Below are positions 1-9,037 of a DNA stretch of 64,000 nucleotides, one piece after another. This DNA is from CALDTK01 sp963837005 (lineage in GTDB: Bacteria > Bacteroidota > Bacteroidia > Chitinophagales > Saprospiraceae). The DNA is taken from positions 434,001-498,000 of the forward strand of contig CAWIMC010000013.1 in NCBI GenBank assembly GCA_963837005.1, written 5' to 3'. Each line of letters opens with the position of its first letter. Within the stretch, counting starts at the first letter, position 1. The notes below the pieces were generated by a model. That model saw only the letters and a list, made by a program, of their open reading frames with translations. It did not search any database and was not told the origin of the DNA. The position numbers were made by a program, and so were the translations under genes.

Positions 1-756
1 TTTTGAAGAGGCGGCTGGACCTTCACGCGCAATATCGACAGGTCTCGGGACAGGCGCTTCGGAACAGATGATGCGTACGCCGTGGACGCTCGCCCTCGGG
101 AAGCTGCTCGGCGAGCGCTACGGCGCGACGGTACTTACGGCGAGGGCGCCACCGAGCGAGCGTTCGTAGGCGCCTACGCCGAGCACGACATCGTGCACCT
201 CGGCACGCACGCCTTCCTCGACGACGAGACGCCCGCTGCGCTCATACTTCGCCCTCACGCCCACCTCCGCTGCGCGCGACGACGACGGACGGCTGTATCG
301 CCTACGAGATCTACGGGCTGACGGGCGAGGCGCGCCTGGCGGTATTGCCGGCGTGCGGCTCGGGAGCGGGCGAGTTTCGGAGGGGCGAAGGGACGCTGTC
401 GCTGGCGACGGCGTTTCGAAACTCGGGGTGCCCGACGGTCGTGCAGTCGTTCTGGTCGATCGACGACCAGCAGACCAACGCTTTGCTCGAGCCCTTCTAC
501 GCACAGCTGGCCGGCGGGAGCGCCGGTAGCGACGGCCCTCGCCGAGGCGCAGCGCGACTACCTGGCCACGGCCCCGGAGGCGCTACAGCATCCGTATTAC
601 TGGGCGGGTTTGGCGGTGGTGGGACCGGCGGTGAGTTTTGGCGAAAGCCCATCACCTGGCCCTACTGGCTGCTTGCCGGCCTGCTGCTGGTACGTATATA
701 GCATTTTTTTATTATCAACGTGTTCACCTTCGCGAGGAGGCACGATAGAGGGTTGA
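1..756 (+). pseudogene. CHAT-domain protease, C-terminal part, frameshifted
   Basis: The window opens inside a gene for a CHAT (caspase-like) domain protein. The two catalytic landmarks are visible: a His in the context HLGTHAFLDDETP near base 200-235 and a Cys in LPACGSGAGEFRRGEG near base 343-390. Further family motifs are FWSIDDQ and, near base 570-620, HPYYWAGLAVVG. These pieces lie in different frames, with breaks near 240, 296 and 520, each explained by one extra base, and possibly another break near 645. A hydrophobic tail (WPYWLLAGLLLV, about 655-698) could be a membrane anchor. An ECF sigma gene and a TPR membrane gene follow directly, an arrangement that suggests a signalling locus with TPR-CHAT proteins (inference). 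As sequenced no intact protein can be made. Sequencing error is the alternative explanation. Confidence 0.7.
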
Positions 757-799
757 TGACTCCCTGGGGGTCGACAGCAATCCTCCCAAACCACACACC

Positions 800-1414
800 G
801 TGCTCCGACACTTAACCCCGCGTCCGCGCGGACTCTCCGACGAGGAGCTCTTTGCAGGGCTGCTCCGGGCAGATCCGCAAGTCTTCGACCAACTCTACCG
901 TGACACCTTCCCGATGGTACGTCGTACGCTCTTGGAGCGTTCGTGTCCGCGACAGGAGGCCGAGGATCTCTTCCAGGAGGCCTTGATCGCCTTGTGGCAA
1001 AACGCGCGGGACGGCAAGTACATCCAGCGCTCGAGTACTCGCCTGAGCACCTACCTCACGCAGCTGTGCGTCAATCGTTGGATTGACCGGACGCGGAAAG
1101 TAGCTTTCAGGCGCACGGATAGCCTAGAAACCAAGGTCGTCCCCGAACGCGGGGACCACACCGCGGACGAAGACCCGGACTATCTCCTGCGGGAGATGCG
1201 GCACGACACACTGGACTGGGCCTTCGCCCAACTCGGTGCGGCCTGCCAGACGATGCTCACGAAGTTTTACTTCGAGCACGCGGGCCTGGACGAGATCGCT
1301 GAGGAGAGGGGGATAACGGCGGCTTCCGCCAAAACTGTGAAGTACCGCTGCATGCAACGCCTGAGGCGACTGTGTGCGGATGACGCCCCGAGTAATGACC
1401 GACCCAAAGACTGA
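800..1414 (+). CDS. ECF-type RNA polymerase sigma factor
   Basis: This 204-residue protein has the two conserved regions of sigma-70 family ECF factors. Region 2 covers about residues 25-75, with the helix PRQEAEDLFQEALIALWQN. Region 4 covers about 135-190, with a helix-turn-helix around LDEIAEERGITAASAKTVKYR. It would direct RNA polymerase to a specific promoter set. The start is a GTG. The stop lies just before the ATG of the next gene, a TPR membrane protein that could act as its anti-sigma factor (inference from context). A mini-hairpin motif copy, GGCTTCCGCCAAAA at 1321-1334, lies inside the region 4 coding sequence. Confidence 0.85.
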   Translation: MLRHLTPRPRGLSDEELFAGLLRADPQVFDQLYRDTFPMVRRTLLERSCPRQEAEDLFQEALIALWQNARDGKYIQRSSTRLSTYLTQLCVNRWIDRTRKVAFRRTDSLETKVVPERGDHTADEDPDYLLREMRHDTLDWAFAQLGAACQTMLTKFYFEHAGLDEIAEERGITAASAKTVKYRCMQRLRRLCADDAPSNDRPKD

Positions 1415-1415
1415 A

Positions 1416-2162
1416 ATGATGCCCACTTTTGATCTCGACCGCTTCGACGCCTACGTCCGCGGCGAAGCCGACGCCGAGGAGCGCAGCGCCATCGAAACCT
1501 TGCTCCGCGAGGATGCTGCCTTCGCTGCGGAGTGGGTCGCCCACGCCGACGCCGTCCGCGCCGTCGAGCGCCACGCCGTCCGCGAGCAGATTACTGCGGC
1601 TCGGCAGCGGTACACTACCACCGAGGAGACCCGAACTATCGGTCGCGAGGCTACCGTGCGACCGCTGTGGCGGCGCTCGTTGGCTATCGCTGCGGCGATT
1701 GCGGCGGTGCTCGTAGCCGGTGGACTGTGGCTACTCGACGGCAGCACCTCCTCCACGCCCGACCAGCTCGCCCTGCGCTACTTCGAGCCAGCTATAGGCC
1801 TACCGACGCGGCTCGGCCCGGCGGAGGATATGCAGTTCGAAGGGGGGATGGTAGACTATAAGTTGGGCGAGTTCGACCTCGCGATCGCAGCCTGGGAGCC
1901 TTTGCGCGAACTGTCGCCCATGGGGGACACGTTGGCCTTCTACATCGGTGTAGCGCAGCTGGGGGCCGGCCGACCGACCGAGGCTGTGGAGACACTGGCC
2001 GGGGTGAACGCCGTTACGCTGAGTGCAGAGGCGCGGTGGTACCGGGCGCTGGCGTTGTTGCGCACGGACGACGTAGCGGGCGCGAGGACGCTACTGGAAG
2101 GGCTCGGAGCGGCTGGCGGAGCGCGGGCCGAAGAGGCGAAGGCAGTGCTGGAGAGGCTGTAG
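1416..2162 (+). CDS. membrane protein with TPR-like C-terminus, candidate anti-sigma factor
   Basis: The protein begins with an acidic, anti-sigma-like cytoplasmic segment (FDLDRFDAYVRGEADAEER). One transmembrane helix follows at about residues 88-108 (LAIAAAIAAVLVAGGLWLL). A C-terminal half with TPR-like helical repeats comes last (ALRYFEPA..., EFDLAIAAWEPLRELSP, ADDVAGARTLLEGL-type patterns). I chose the ATG at 1416, two bases after the sigma factor stop; an ATG at 1395 overlapping the sigma gene is the alternative. The layout sigma factor then single-pass protein is typical of a sigma/anti-sigma pair, but no canonical zinc anti-sigma motif is visible, so that role is inferred. Confidence 0.7.
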   Translation: MMPTFDLDRFDAYVRGEADAEERSAIETLLREDAAFAAEWVAHADAVRAVERHAVREQITAARQRYTTTEETRTIGREATVRPLWRRSLAIAAAIAAVLVAGGLWLLDGSTSSTPDQLALRYFEPAIGLPTRLGPAEDMQFEGGMVDYKLGEFDLAIAAWEPLRELSPMGDTLAFYIGVAQLGAGRPTEAVETLAGVNAVTLSAEARWYRALALLRTDDVAGARTLLEGLGAAGGARAEEAKAVLERL

Positions 2163-2271
2163 GGCGGCTTGCTAACTGGATGTCAACCCCAGGCACTAAA
2201 CTTGGCAGTTTTCAACAGGGAGTATTACCTTAGCGTTTCCTCAATGTTAACCGTGGGTAAACTCCAGCGCT

Positions 2272-2751
2272 ATGACCAATGCTAAATTCCGGGAAGTCGT
2301 GCGCTTCCGACAGTACGATTTGCTCTTTGCCCTGTGTTCGCTGTTGCTTGCGGGACTGGTGTTGAGCTACAGTTTTTTAATGATGACGGAGGTCCCCTTA
2401 GGGCGGCTCGCGGTTGCAAGTTTGGTGTCGGTGGGGCTCGCGCTTTACATCGGGCAGTTGCTGTTCGCCAATCACCGCATCCGAGTGACGCGCAAGAAGC
2501 TCAAGGTGGATCAGGACTCACTCATCTCGCAGAAGGCCCGCATCCGCTTGGACGAAATCTCGAGCGTAGAGCTGGTGCGGCACCCGCTGTATGCACAGCG
2601 CTACGGGCACGGAGGGTGGCTCTCGGGCGAGCGCTACCTATCGCTCACGGGTCGTAACGGCCTTAAGATCGAGACCAACAGCGGCGAGCGCTACTTTATC
2701 GGCTCGCGGCGAGCCAAGGAGTTGAAGCGGGCGATCTTGATGGCGGCGTGA
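2272..2751 (+). CDS. PH-like domain membrane protein
   Basis: The product has 159 residues with two transmembrane helices in the first 70 (about 16-37 and 44-64). A beta-rich cytoplasmic part follows (HRIRVTRKKLKVDQDSL..., LSLTGRNGLKIETNSGERYFIGSR), resembling bacterial PH/YcxB-type membrane proteins. No catalytic motif is seen. It is separated from the TPR gene by about 110 bp and is followed by a strong palindrome that could end transcription. The function is unknown. Confidence 0.6.
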   Translation: MTNAKFREVVRFRQYDLLFALCSLLLAGLVLSYSFLMMTEVPLGRLAVASLVSVGLALYIGQLLFANHRIRVTRKKLKVDQDSLISQKARIRLDEISSVELVRHPLYAQRYGHGGWLSGERYLSLTGRNGLKIETNSGERYFIGSRRAKELKRAILMAA

Positions 2752-2829
2752 AAGAAGCCCGGAGTTCCGGTAAGTGAGAGCACGTAGGATGCCGTACGCT
2801 GAGCGCTGATCCGTGCGATTATCGATAAG

Positions 2830-2872
2830 AGCTAAGCTACCCTGTCTGCGGCCCAGACAGGGTAGCTTAGCT
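2830..2872. terminator. 19-bp perfect inverted repeat, probable terminator
   Basis: The arms AGCTAAGCTACCCTGTCTG (2830-2848) and its exact complement (2854-2872) are separated by 5 bases. The palindrome lies 79 bp after the PH-like gene stop. There is no clear T-run, so the terminator role is inferred from stem strength and position. A cruciform or protein site is the alternative. Confidence 0.5.
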
Positions 2873-3281
2873 TATTCGGGGCCGCGCGCGCTAGGCGGAT
2901 GGGCTAAGCGCCTCCACGTCGGGATAGCCTCCGTCATCACTCGCCTCGACTGGGCATCCGAGTATATACTGCTGTCTTCGATAGCCTCCTGAGGAAAGGT
3001 CCTGTGAGTAATATGTTTTGACGAAAGTCGAAAATAATGGCTACCCCATATCTATTAATAAAGATAGATTAATAGGGGATTACAAAGATACGTTTTGGCA
3101 CATTTGTTGGCCCTATCGGGCGAGACATGAGTTCGGCTCCTAGTTTCGCTTCAACGAGCGATCATCGCCTGGGCCAGATGGCCGTTCACAGGCGAAGGGC
3201 GATAAGTCGGGTACATTCGCCAGACCGTACCCACAAGAATCCTCGCATCACACAAGCCTCATCTACAAACACGAAGTGACC
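2873..3281. other. intergenic stretch with AT-rich segment and one mini-hairpin motif
   Basis: No convincing gene is seen here. The region holds the only clearly intergenic perfect copy of the dispersed mini-hairpin motif (TTTTGACGAAAGTC, 3016-3029). An AT-rich patch follows with the short inverted repeat CTATTAAT/ATTAATAG (3052-3059 and 3068-3075), and then the sequence TACGTTTTGG near 3089. The promoter of the FkbM gene is probably in this AT-rich patch (inference). Confidence 0.4.
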
Positions 3282-4130
3282 ATGGCATTTTCAGGAGTTC
3301 TCAAAAACATCCGCAACTCTAGCAACATACCGGGCTCAGGCTCGGATAAGCTCGCGGCCTTCCTTACGCTAACCCGCCTCCAGTTCAAGCGCAAGCTCCG
3401 CAACGAGCGCTCTAACGGACACGCTAACGGTAAGGGTATCCTCGCCACCGAGCAATTTTCGAACTACACCTTCAGCGGCTACAACTACGCAACGCTGGAG
3501 TACCTCTTCAACGAGGTGTTCGTGTCGAACGACTACTACTTCGAGGCCTCGACCAATGCCCCGATCATCGTCGACTGCGGGGCTAATATCGGGATGTCGG
3601 TGCTGTACTTCAAGAAGATGTACCCGGAGGCGCGCATCACGGCCTTCGAGGCCAATCCGCACGCCTTCGACATGCTGAAGCAAAATGTGGAGTCCAATCA
3701 CCTCGAGGATGTCGAACTGCATAACATTGCCCTCTACGATACCGAAACCGAGATCTCGTTCTTCATTGGCGAGGACGTCGGCACCCTGCTCGGCTCCATC
3801 AAGCAGGAGCGCGGCGGTGGACACGAACTCAAGGTAAAGGCCGAGCGCCTAAGCACTTACCTCGCCAAAATGGATGCCGTCGACTTGATCAAGATGGATG
3901 TCGAGGGCGCCGAAGTCAAGATCTTCGCCGACCTCGCCGAGTCCGGCACGATCACCAAGGCCAAGGAGTACATCGTGGAGTACCACCACAACATGGACGA
4001 CGAAAAGTCTAACCTCGCGAGCTTCCTCCAACTGTTCGAGTCGAACGGCTACAGCTACAACGTTAAGGCATCCTACAAGCAGGTGGACTCGTTTCAGGAC
4101 ATCTTGATTCACTTTTTCAAGAAAGGGTAG
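3282..4130 (+). CDS. FkbM family SAM-dependent methyltransferase
   Basis: This 282-residue protein carries the SAM-binding glycine loop IIVDCGANIGMSVLYFKKMYP (about residues 95-115). Next come the acidic ribose-binding position in ITAFEANPHAFDML and the family signature DLIKMDVEGAEVKIFADL (about 205-222). FkbM proteins methylate hydroxyl groups, often on sugars or lipids of cell-surface glycans. The substrate cannot be told here. I chose the ATG at 3282, six bases after an in-frame GTG. No glycan cluster is adjacent. Confidence 0.85.
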   Translation: MAFSGVLKNIRNSSNIPGSGSDKLAAFLTLTRLQFKRKLRNERSNGHANGKGILATEQFSNYTFSGYNYATLEYLFNEVFVSNDYYFEASTNAPIIVDCGANIGMSVLYFKKMYPEARITAFEANPHAFDMLKQNVESNHLEDVELHNIALYDTETEISFFIGEDVGTLLGSIKQERGGGHELKVKAERLSTYLAKMDAVDLIKMDVEGAEVKIFADLAESGTITKAKEYIVEYHHNMDDEKSNLASFLQLFESNGYSYNVKASYKQVDSFQDILIHFFKKG

Positions 4131-4276
4131 GGACGGGTACCAAACGAACGCTGGCGCTCGGCACTTCCTTCCGCTACGTTACGGCACCCGCGAGGCTAGC
4201 GATGCGGCGTGTCTTAATAGCGATGTAAGAGGCGTCGACAGCGGCAACGACAGCGGCATGCGCGCGTTCCCGTCTC

Positions 4277-4834
4277 ATGCCGCTACTTCGACCGCTCCGA
4301 CCGCTCCGCGTAGTTTTCCTCGCCCTCGCGCTCGGGCTGTTTAGTGCCTTTGGCCTCTACTCCACGCAGTCTTACCGGATCACCGAGGACTACAGTATCA
4401 AGTTCGAGGGCCGCGGGGCGGAAGGGACGTTCTCCGGGTTGACAGGCACCATTGCCTTCGCCCCGGAGGCCCTCGGCGCGTCGCGAATCGATGTCTCCGT
4501 CGACGCCGCCACCATTGAGACTGGCAACCAGACCAAAGACGGGCACGCCCGCGGGGAGGACTGGTTTGATGTCGCCAAGTACCCGCGCATCGCGTATAAG
4601 GCGACGGCTTTCGCCAAAACCCTCGACGGCTTCGTCGCCAAGGGGACCCTCACGATGCACGGCGTGAGCAAGCCTGTCGACCTGCCGTTCAGCTTCACGC
4701 CAACACCCGGCGGCGGCGGGGTCTTCATCGGCGGCACGACCGTAGACCGGGAGTCCTTCGGGATCGAAGGTCCCTGGCTGGGATTTGCAGTGTCGGATGA
4801 GTTGGCGGTCGAGATCCGGGTGGTGGTGGAATAG
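4277..4834 (+). CDS. YceI family lipocalin-like periplasmic protein
   Basis: The 185-residue protein starts with an N-terminal signal/anchor helix (about residues 10-26). The YceI fold follows, with typical sequence at IKFEGRGAEGTFSGLTGTI, HARGEDWFDVAKYPRIAYKA and TLTMHGVSKPVDLPF. YceI proteins bind isoprenoid-like lipids in the periplasm. A paralogue at 7130-7678 is interrupted by a stop codon. The codons for AFAKT at 4606-4619 are a mini-hairpin motif copy found at the same place in the paralogue. Confidence 0.85.
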   Translation: MPLLRPLRPLRVVFLALALGLFSAFGLYSTQSYRITEDYSIKFEGRGAEGTFSGLTGTIAFAPEALGASRIDVSVDAATIETGNQTKDGHARGEDWFDVAKYPRIAYKATAFAKTLDGFVAKGTLTMHGVSKPVDLPFSFTPTPGGGGVFIGGTTVDRESFGIEGPWLGFAVSDELAVEIRVVVE

Positions 4835-4979
4835 AGCAGCGTCGCTAGCAACCTCAGGCTGTAGTGCTATGATTGGGCACTGGCGCTGGCATCACAAGAT
4901 CGTGAAGCCTAGTCGCTTACTACCCCGTCGTCGTCGAATTTGAGGAGCTACATCCGTGATCCCGAGTCACCTTCCGGTC

Positions 4980-6257
4980 ATGCGCACCTTGCTCACCTCC
5001 TTCGCGGACGCCTTTCGCAGCTTACGCCAAAACTTCCTGCAGACCTTTCTGTCGATGCTCGGGGTCATTATAGGGGTAGCGGCCCTAGTGGCCATGCTGT
5101 CGCTGATCGACGGACTGGAGCAACTGGCCCGCGACGAGATCTCCTCGAAGACCAACCTCGAGAGGATGGCGATCCGGCCCAATACCGGCGACCGGCTCGA
5201 CGGCATTTACGTGGAGCGCGACACAGTTGTAACGCTGAATCGACAGGTGATGGCCGAACTCCTGGCCGACCTACCCCAGGCGGCGAGGGCGCAACTCGCC
5301 GTGGGGGGTGCGGCCATCGGTCTAGCCCAGGACACGATGCGCCTCGGGATCAAGTACCAAGCCGTCACCTTTCCGCTGCTCAATGAGGACCTCGAACTGC
5401 TCGAAGGCCGCTGGCCGGCGGCGGATACGGCATCGCGAGTTTTGGCGCAAGCCGAACCAGGCGTTCTAGCGCAAGCCGAAGTCGTCATCAACAAGGCGCT
5501 CTCGAGAAAACTGTCTGCCCCGGACACGGGTCTCACGGCGGCGATCGGCCAGACCTTTGCCTTCCTAGAAGGCAATGTGACGGTGGTGGGCGTGGCCTCG
5601 ACCCCGGAAGACACGCAACTCGGCGATGCGGACCTGGGGCTGCTGCTCTCGTACACTCAACTACCGCAGCTCCCCGGTGCCAGCGAGGCCGGCAGTCAAC
5701 TCCAACTCGAATTTGCGTCGGTGGAAGACGTGCTACCCGCCAAGACCTTTGTAGAAACCTGGATGGCCGAGCACTTCGAAGGCGTCGACGACGCGGTGAG
5801 CATCCAAACGTACGAGGGCTACTTGGAGGGCATCGGGCAGGGCTTTCTCGTGTTCCGGATTGTGATGGGACTCTTGATCGGTATCGCGGTGGTGGTGGGC
5901 GGGGTCGGCATCATGAACGTGATGGTGATGTCGGTGGTCGAGCGCATGGCCGAGATCGGGATCCGCAAGGCGATCGGCGCGAACCGGCGGATGATCGTGG
6001 CGCAGTTCCTGAGTGAGTCGGTGGCGCTGTCGGTGATCGGGAGTCTGCTCGGGACCGTTCTCGGTATTGGCGTAGCGATGCTGGGTGGCCCAATCCTGCG
6101 GCTCTTCGTCAAGGACATGAATTTCTCGGCGGTCTTTACGCTGACTACGCTTCTGGTGGTGGCAATCGTGGCGGTATTGATCGGGACAGTATTCGGGACG
6201 TACCCGGCGCTGCGAGCCAGTCGGATGGACCCGGTGGTGGCGATACAGCGGGTGTGA
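4980..6257 (+). CDS. MacB/FtsX-type ABC transporter permease
   Basis: The product of about 425 residues has an N-terminal transmembrane helix (FLSMLGVIIGVAALVAML). A large periplasmic domain follows (about 50-270), then three C-terminal helices with FtsX-family sequences (IAVVVGGVGIMNVMVMSVVERM, EIGIRKAIGANRRMI, GTYPALRASRMDPVVAIQRV). The closing motif DPVVAIQ is characteristic of MacB-like permeases. The ATG at 4980 is preferred over an upstream in-frame GTG at 4956. No ATPase gene is adjacent. The mini-hairpin motif occurs at 5440-5453 with a GCAA loop, followed by a degraded copy near 5464. Confidence 0.85.
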   Translation: MRTLLTSFADAFRSLRQNFLQTFLSMLGVIIGVAALVAMLSLIDGLEQLARDEISSKTNLERMAIRPNTGDRLDGIYVERDTVVTLNRQVMAELLADLPQAARAQLAVGGAAIGLAQDTMRLGIKYQAVTFPLLNEDLELLEGRWPAADTASRVLAQAEPGVLAQAEVVINKALSRKLSAPDTGLTAAIGQTFAFLEGNVTVVGVASTPEDTQLGDADLGLLLSYTQLPQLPGASEAGSQLQLEFASVEDVLPAKTFVETWMAEHFEGVDDAVSIQTYEGYLEGIGQGFLVFRIVMGLLIGIAVVVGGVGIMNVMVMSVVERMAEIGIRKAIGANRRMIVAQFLSESVALSVIGSLLGTVLGIGVAMLGGPILRLFVKDMNFSAVFTLTTLLVVAIVAVLIGTVFGTYPALRASRMDPVVAIQRV

Positions 6258-6267
6258 GGGAGGTAGG

Positions 6268-6771
6268 TCACCCCCTCCGCTGCCGGTGCACGAGCATGGC
6301 GACGAGGAAGAGTTGGGCAGCCTCGGTGTTGCGCTCCTGGTACCAGAGGGCATGGGCGGTGGTGGCGAATGTGATGGCTAGGACGACTTCCTCCTCGGTA
6401 ATGTCGATGGACACGTCGTAGTCGGCACGGTGACGAGCATCTTGTAGATCTCGGAAGGCGGCCGCGATTTTCTTGATACTCGATGACAACTGCCAGCTGC
6501 CGTGAGGATACCTCGGGCCTAAGTTACCAGCAGCAAATGCCTTCGCGACATCGAGCATATCGGCGTGAACAAATGCTCGCCTGAGGTAGGCCCGTAGATT
6601 CTCTCTACCGGGACCGGCGATGAGCATCGTCGCGGCGGCGTCCGTGAGTAGGTGAAATACGCTGTAATAAGCAGCCGAAATAGAACGGCGTGCGTCCGCC
6701 TGCTCAGTCTCGGGTGAATCGCGCGCAGCGAGACGCGTGGCCTGAGCTAACAGTTGCTCAGCTAGTGACAT
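6268..6771 (-). CDS. HEPN-like protein, possible toxin (cassette copy 1)
   Basis: An all-helical protein of about 167 residues. An N-terminal helix has DARRSISAAYYSVFHLLTDA, the pattern of UPF0332/HEPN proteins. A later segment, RDLQDARHRADYDVSID, contains the R-X6-H arrangement expected of HEPN ribonucleases. HEPN proteins are often RNase toxins, but activity is not shown here. The gene overlaps the stop of the upstream partner gene by 14 bp if the start is the ATG at 6771 (an ATG at 6795 is also possible). A homologous pair in the same order lies at 59263-60083, which marks this as a mobile two-gene cassette. Confidence 0.6.
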   Translation of the reverse strand: MSLAEQLLAQATRLAARDSPETEQADARRSISAAYYSVFHLLTDAAATMLIAGPGRENLRAYLRRAFVHADMLDVAKAFAAGNLGPRYPHGSWQLSSSIKKIAAAFRDLQDARHRADYDVSIDITEEEVVLAITFATTAHALWYQERNTEAAQLFLVAMLVHRQRRG

Positions 6772-7063
6772 GTTGCGCTTGCTCTTTAGGGGCAAACAAT
6801 GCCCAAAACGAAAAATCCAACTCCCGGATATCTAGCTCCTCATCGAGGTAGTCGAAAGTGGCGAAGCGAAGCGCCATATACCGGTCGAAGGAGACCTCCC
6901 CCTCGAAGACGGGCTTGATGTTGATCGACGGGTCACCGTACTCGTTCGGGCCGTAGTACACCTCCCACCCGGCGATCCCAACGTTAAGTTCGGGCTTGAC
7001 GAGGAGGAGTTCGTGGATGAGGTCGGCGGTGATGCGGGGGCGTCTCATGGGCGTCGGGGTCAT
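6758..7063 (-). CDS. small acidic partner of the HEPN-like protein (cassette copy 1)
   Basis: About 101 residues from the ATG at 7063 (the open frame extends to 7123 but that extension looks like noise). I do not recognise the family. A helix comes first, then GWEVYYGPNEYGDPSINIKP, then a helix around MALRFATFDYLDEELDIRELDF. The same pattern (helix, DWE, acidic turn, strand, helix, short strand) appears in the 93-residue protein preceding the second HEPN-like gene at 59263-59544. The translational overlap with the HEPN-like gene suggests antitoxin, sensor or chaperone function (inference). Confidence 0.5.
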   Translation of the reverse strand: MTPTPMRRPRITADLIHELLLVKPELNVGIAGWEVYYGPNEYGDPSINIKPVFEGEVSFDRYMALRFATFDYLDEELDIRELDFSFWALFAPKEQAQHVTS

Positions 7064-7129
7064 GGTGAGTGAAGGTAGCCCCCGCAGACCAACGCCACAA
7101 CGCCTGCGCGCGCCGTGCGTCAACGCTCC

Positions 7130-7678
7130 ATGTCGCTACATCGATCTATTCGACTCGCCCTCCTCTTGAGTGCACTTGCCTCGCTGAGTGCCTTCGGGGT
7201 GTACACGGCGCGGTCTTAACCTATCAGCGAGGACCACGCGATCAAGCTTGACGGGCGCGGGGCGCAGGGGACGTTCTCGGGCCTCACGGGCGCCATAGCC
7301 TTTGACCCGGCCCAGCTCTCGACCTCGCGTATGAAGGTCTCGGTGGATGCCGCTACGATCTCCACCGGCAACAAAACCAAGGACAGGCACGCCCGCGGGG
7401 CGGATTGGTTTGACGTAGAGCGGTATCCGCGCATAAGCTACAAGCCGACGGCTTTCGCCAAAACCTCCACCGGCTACTTAGCAAAAGGCACCTTGACGCT
7501 GCACAGCACGAGCAAGACGCACGACCTGCCCCTCACCTTCACGCCGAAAGCTGGCGGCGGCGGGACCTTCGTGGGGGAGACGACGGTGGACAGGGAGGCT
7601 TACGGGATTGCCGGTCCGTGGATGGAGTCTACGGTGGCGGATGAACTGGCGGTGGAGTTGCGGGTAGTGGTGGAGTAG
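7130..7678 (+). pseudogene. second YceI-like gene with an in-frame stop
   Basis: Reading from the ATG at 7130 gives a signal helix and then, at codon 30 (7217-7219), TAA. The frame continues open to 7678 and matches the intact YceI at 4277-4834 along its whole length, including HARGADWFDVERYPRISYK and FVGETTVDREAYGIAGPW. The stop sits where the intact copy has the Tyr of QSYRITED. A product starting at the internal ATG at 7331 would lack the signal peptide and the first strands. It is a recent pseudogene, or a base-call error. Confidence 0.8.
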
Positions 7679-7794
7679 CTCACCCCAGAAAGGCAACGCC
7701 GCAGGCCATCGACACCAAAGGTCAACGCCGCCGCAGGCCAACGCCGCCGCAGGCCATCCAAAACCCCAGCTACTTCCCCCTCACCTCTCCCTTC

Positions 7795-7990
7795 GTAGTG
7801 TACTCTAAGGCCGGGAAAGGCACCTTCACGAAGTTGAGACCCTGAAAGATGGCGCGTAATGTTTTCGACCGCGTCGGGATTGTTCATCGAAGAGTGCTTC
7901 CCGTACGACGAAAAGACTAGTCCCAAGTGCATTCGCGCCCATATCCGACCAACTAGAGCCCCAACCCTCGTAGAGGCCGTCAAAGACCGG
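7795..7990 (-). pseudogene. possible remnant of a DUF2279-like gene
   Basis: On the minus strand the sequence between the tandem array and 7795 encodes, over more than one frame, VFDGLYEGWGSSWSDMGANA, then LGTSLFVVREALFDEQ, then RRVENITRHL. The D-x-GAN-x-LG...F...E pattern resembles the membrane motif of DUF2279 proteins common in Bacteroidetes. Both ends are missing and one edge coincides with the start of the 134-bp repeat array. It may be a gene fragment truncated by the array. Confidence is low. Confidence 0.25.
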
Positions 7991-9022
7991 CCAGACTAGC
8001 CGCCGTGCGCGCGTCTGTACAGCCGGGTTTGCCTGGCTCCCGCCAGGTGCCGAGACATGACGACGGGCATTACTAAGGTGCTGGGGACCTGGCGGGAGCC
8101 AGGCAAACACGGCCCGAGCACCATCCCGTCTGGCCGCCGTGCGCACGGCTGTACAGCCGCGTTTGCCTGGCTCCCGCCAGGTGCCGAGCCATGATGACGG
8201 GCATCACTAAGGTGCTGGGGACCTGGCGGGAGCCAGGCAAACACGGCCCGAGCACCATCCCGTCTGGCCGCCGTGCGCACGGCTGTACAGCCGCGTTTGC
8301 CTGGCTCCCGCCAGGTGCCGAGACATGATGACGGGCATTGCTAAGGTGCTGTGGACCTGGCGGGAGCCAGGCAAACACGGCCCGAGCACCATCCCGTCTG
8401 GCCGCCGTGCGCACGGCTGTACAGCCGCGTTTGCCTGGCTCCCGCCAGGTGCCGAGACATGATGACGGGCATTGCTAAGGTGCTGTGGACCTGGCGGGAG
8501 CCAGGCAAACACGGCTCCTACACCGGCCCGTCTAGCCGCCGTGCGCACGTCTGCACAGCCGGGTTTGCCTGGCTCCCGCCAGGTACCGAGACATGATGAC
8601 GGGCATTACTAAGGTGCTGTGGACCTGGCGGGAGCCAGGCAAACACGGCTATTACACCAGCCCGACTAGCCGCCGTGCGCACGTCTGCACAGCCGGGTTT
8701 GCCTGGCTCCCGCCAGGTGCCGAGACATGACGACGGGCATTGCTAAGGTGCTAACGACCTGGCGGGAGCCAGGCAAACACGGCTCCTACACCGGCCCGAC
8801 TAGCCGCCGTGCGCACGTCTGTACAGCCGCGTTTGCCTGGCTCCCGCCAGGTGCCGAGACATGATGACAGGCATTACTAAGGTGCTGTGGACCTGGCGGG
8901 AGCCAGGCAAACACGGCTCCTACACCGGCCCGACTAGCCGCCGTGCGCGCATCTGCACAGCCGGGTTTGCCTGGCTCCCGCCAGGTGCCGAGACATGACG
9001 ACGGGCATTACCAAGGTGTCGC
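7990..9022. repeat. tandem array of eight 134-bp palindromic repeats
   Basis: The segment TTTGCCTGGCTCCCGCCAGG starts at 8028, 8162, 8296, 8430, 8564, 8698, 8832 and 8966, an exact 134-bp period. In the first seven units a complementary arm follows 38 bases later (8087-8107 in unit 1, 8221-8241 in unit 2), making a 21-bp inverted repeat. The eighth unit lacks the second arm. Units 2-4 also hold two overlapping perfect palindromes, GCCGTGCGCACGGC (8136-8149) and GGCTGTACAGCC (8147-8158). Open frames across it only reflect the repeat. The array lies just after uxaC on the minus strand. The function is unknown: structured RNA, protein-binding array or recombination substrate. Confidence 0.85.
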
Positions 9023-9037
9023 GAAGACCATTGGTTT

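Noticed and set aside
7990..9022. CRISPR array
   Set aside because: The repeats are regular, but the sequence between repeats is itself conserved, the unit is 134 bp and no cas gene is nearby, so there are no spacers.
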